Part shown: positions 63,860 to 64,000 of the stretch, piece after piece
Position numbering within the stretch: position 1 is the stretch's first letter
Layout of the letters: the number at the start of each line of letters is the position of its first letter
Assembly: GCA_963732865.1 (NCBI GenBank)
Contig: CAVTBC010000004.1
Span: 1,054,001-1,118,000 of the forward strand
DNA length: 64,000 bases
Reading direction: 5' to 3'
Source: JADLGL01 sp963732865
GTDB lineage: Bacteria; Pseudomonadota; Alphaproteobacteria; Rhizobiales; Kaistiaceae
The notes under the pieces: model-generated
The model's input: only the letters and a program-made list of their open reading frames with translations
Databases searched by the model: none
What the model was told of the DNA's origin: nothing
Made by a program: the position numbers and the translations under genes

Positions 63860-64000
63860 ATGAAGCATAGTGGATTGATCGGCCGCCTTGCGGCCGCTGG
63901 CAGCACCATTGCTTTGGCATTCGCTATTGCCGGCAGCGCGGGAGCGCAGCCGGCGCCGACGCCAACGCCCGCGCCGGAACCGCAGCCCGGCGACATTGCG
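63860..64000 (+). CDS. Secreted protein with Pro-rich N-terminus, partial
   Basis: Starts at ATG 63860 with GGGAGG 9-14 bases upstream and continues past the window edge (47 residues visible). A signal peptide (LIGRLAAAGSTIALAFAIAGSAGA, cleavage after AGA) is followed by an Ala/Pro/Thr-rich linker (QPAPTPTPAPEPQPGDIA). The folded domain lies outside the window, so no function can be given. Confidence 0.75.
   Translation, partial: MKHSGLIGRLAAAGSTIALAFAIAGSAGAQPAPTPTPAPEPQPGDIA

Overview
The window is a 64 kb, high-GC stretch of an alphaproteobacterial chromosome, probably of the order Hyphomicrobiales. The evidence is a circularly permuted two-piece tmRNA gene beside sspB, an sspB-fumC-ribbon-helix-helix neighbourhood, an AsmA protein starting GPYFVDWN, hflK-hflC beside folA, and a miaA / ilvB-ilvN / ilvC region. 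Identifications come from reading motifs by eye; no database search was run.

Layout. 1-6.5 kb: a cation/proton antiporter running off the left edge, a TetR regulator divergent from an ABC exporter with two paralogous permeases flanking one ATPase, a cold-shock protein and ribosomal protein S21. 6.5-12.7 kb: a diguanylate cyclase, UvrD helicase, and a tight three-gene unit of P450, free acyl carrier protein (ACP) and alpha/beta hydrolase. 12.8-22.6 kb: AsmA, RHH protein, fumC, sspB, ssrA, a TetR regulator with a frameshifted Bcr-type exporter, and thyA. 22.8-31.7 kb: frameshifted phzF, ilvC, small conserved proteins, a TetR-controlled DHA2 exporter, an XRE/DUF2975 pair, a lipoprotein and HdeD. 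31.9-46 kb: an amino-acid and housekeeping block: ilvN, a YqhA-type membrane gene, ilvB with an attenuator, HEAT-repeat and FkbM-like proteins, miaA, serB, hflC, hflK, folA, and leuA with a leucine-rich leader. 46-50.4 kb: a ClpP-like/cytochrome c fusion with a frameshift, an MscS channel and tRNA-Lys(CTT). 50.4-53.5 kb: a gene-poor accessory segment with GIY-YIG and HNH nuclease-like genes. 53.5-63.2 kb: an aryl-acid biosynthetic cluster. 63.2-64 kb: mostly non-coding, then the start of a secreted protein.

How genes work together. ilvB, ilvN, ilvC and leuA are branched-chain amino-acid genes. ilvB and leuA are preceded by short leader ORFs rich in Ile/Leu/Val and Leu codons, consistent with transcription attenuation. 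tmRNA and its ClpXP adaptor SspB are neighbours. In the right-hand cluster a DUF98-type chorismate lyase should give 4-hydroxybenzoate, a PobA-type enzyme should hydroxylate it to protocatechuate, and a catechol O-methyltransferase-like enzyme could methylate that. A stand-alone AMP ligase, a free ACP, a hydrolase and an adenylation-carrier-thioesterase protein could activate and release the product. The ACP-plus-hydrolase pairing recurs at 10.5-12.7 kb with a P450. I regard these two modules as the least described systems here.

Caution. At least five genes (Bcr-type exporter, phzF, the ClpP/cytochrome c fusion, the adenylation-carrier-thioesterase gene and the DUF218 gene) are broken by single-base indels while the protein sequence stays good on both sides. 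Several indels lie in short homopolymers, so sequencing error is as likely as true gene decay.
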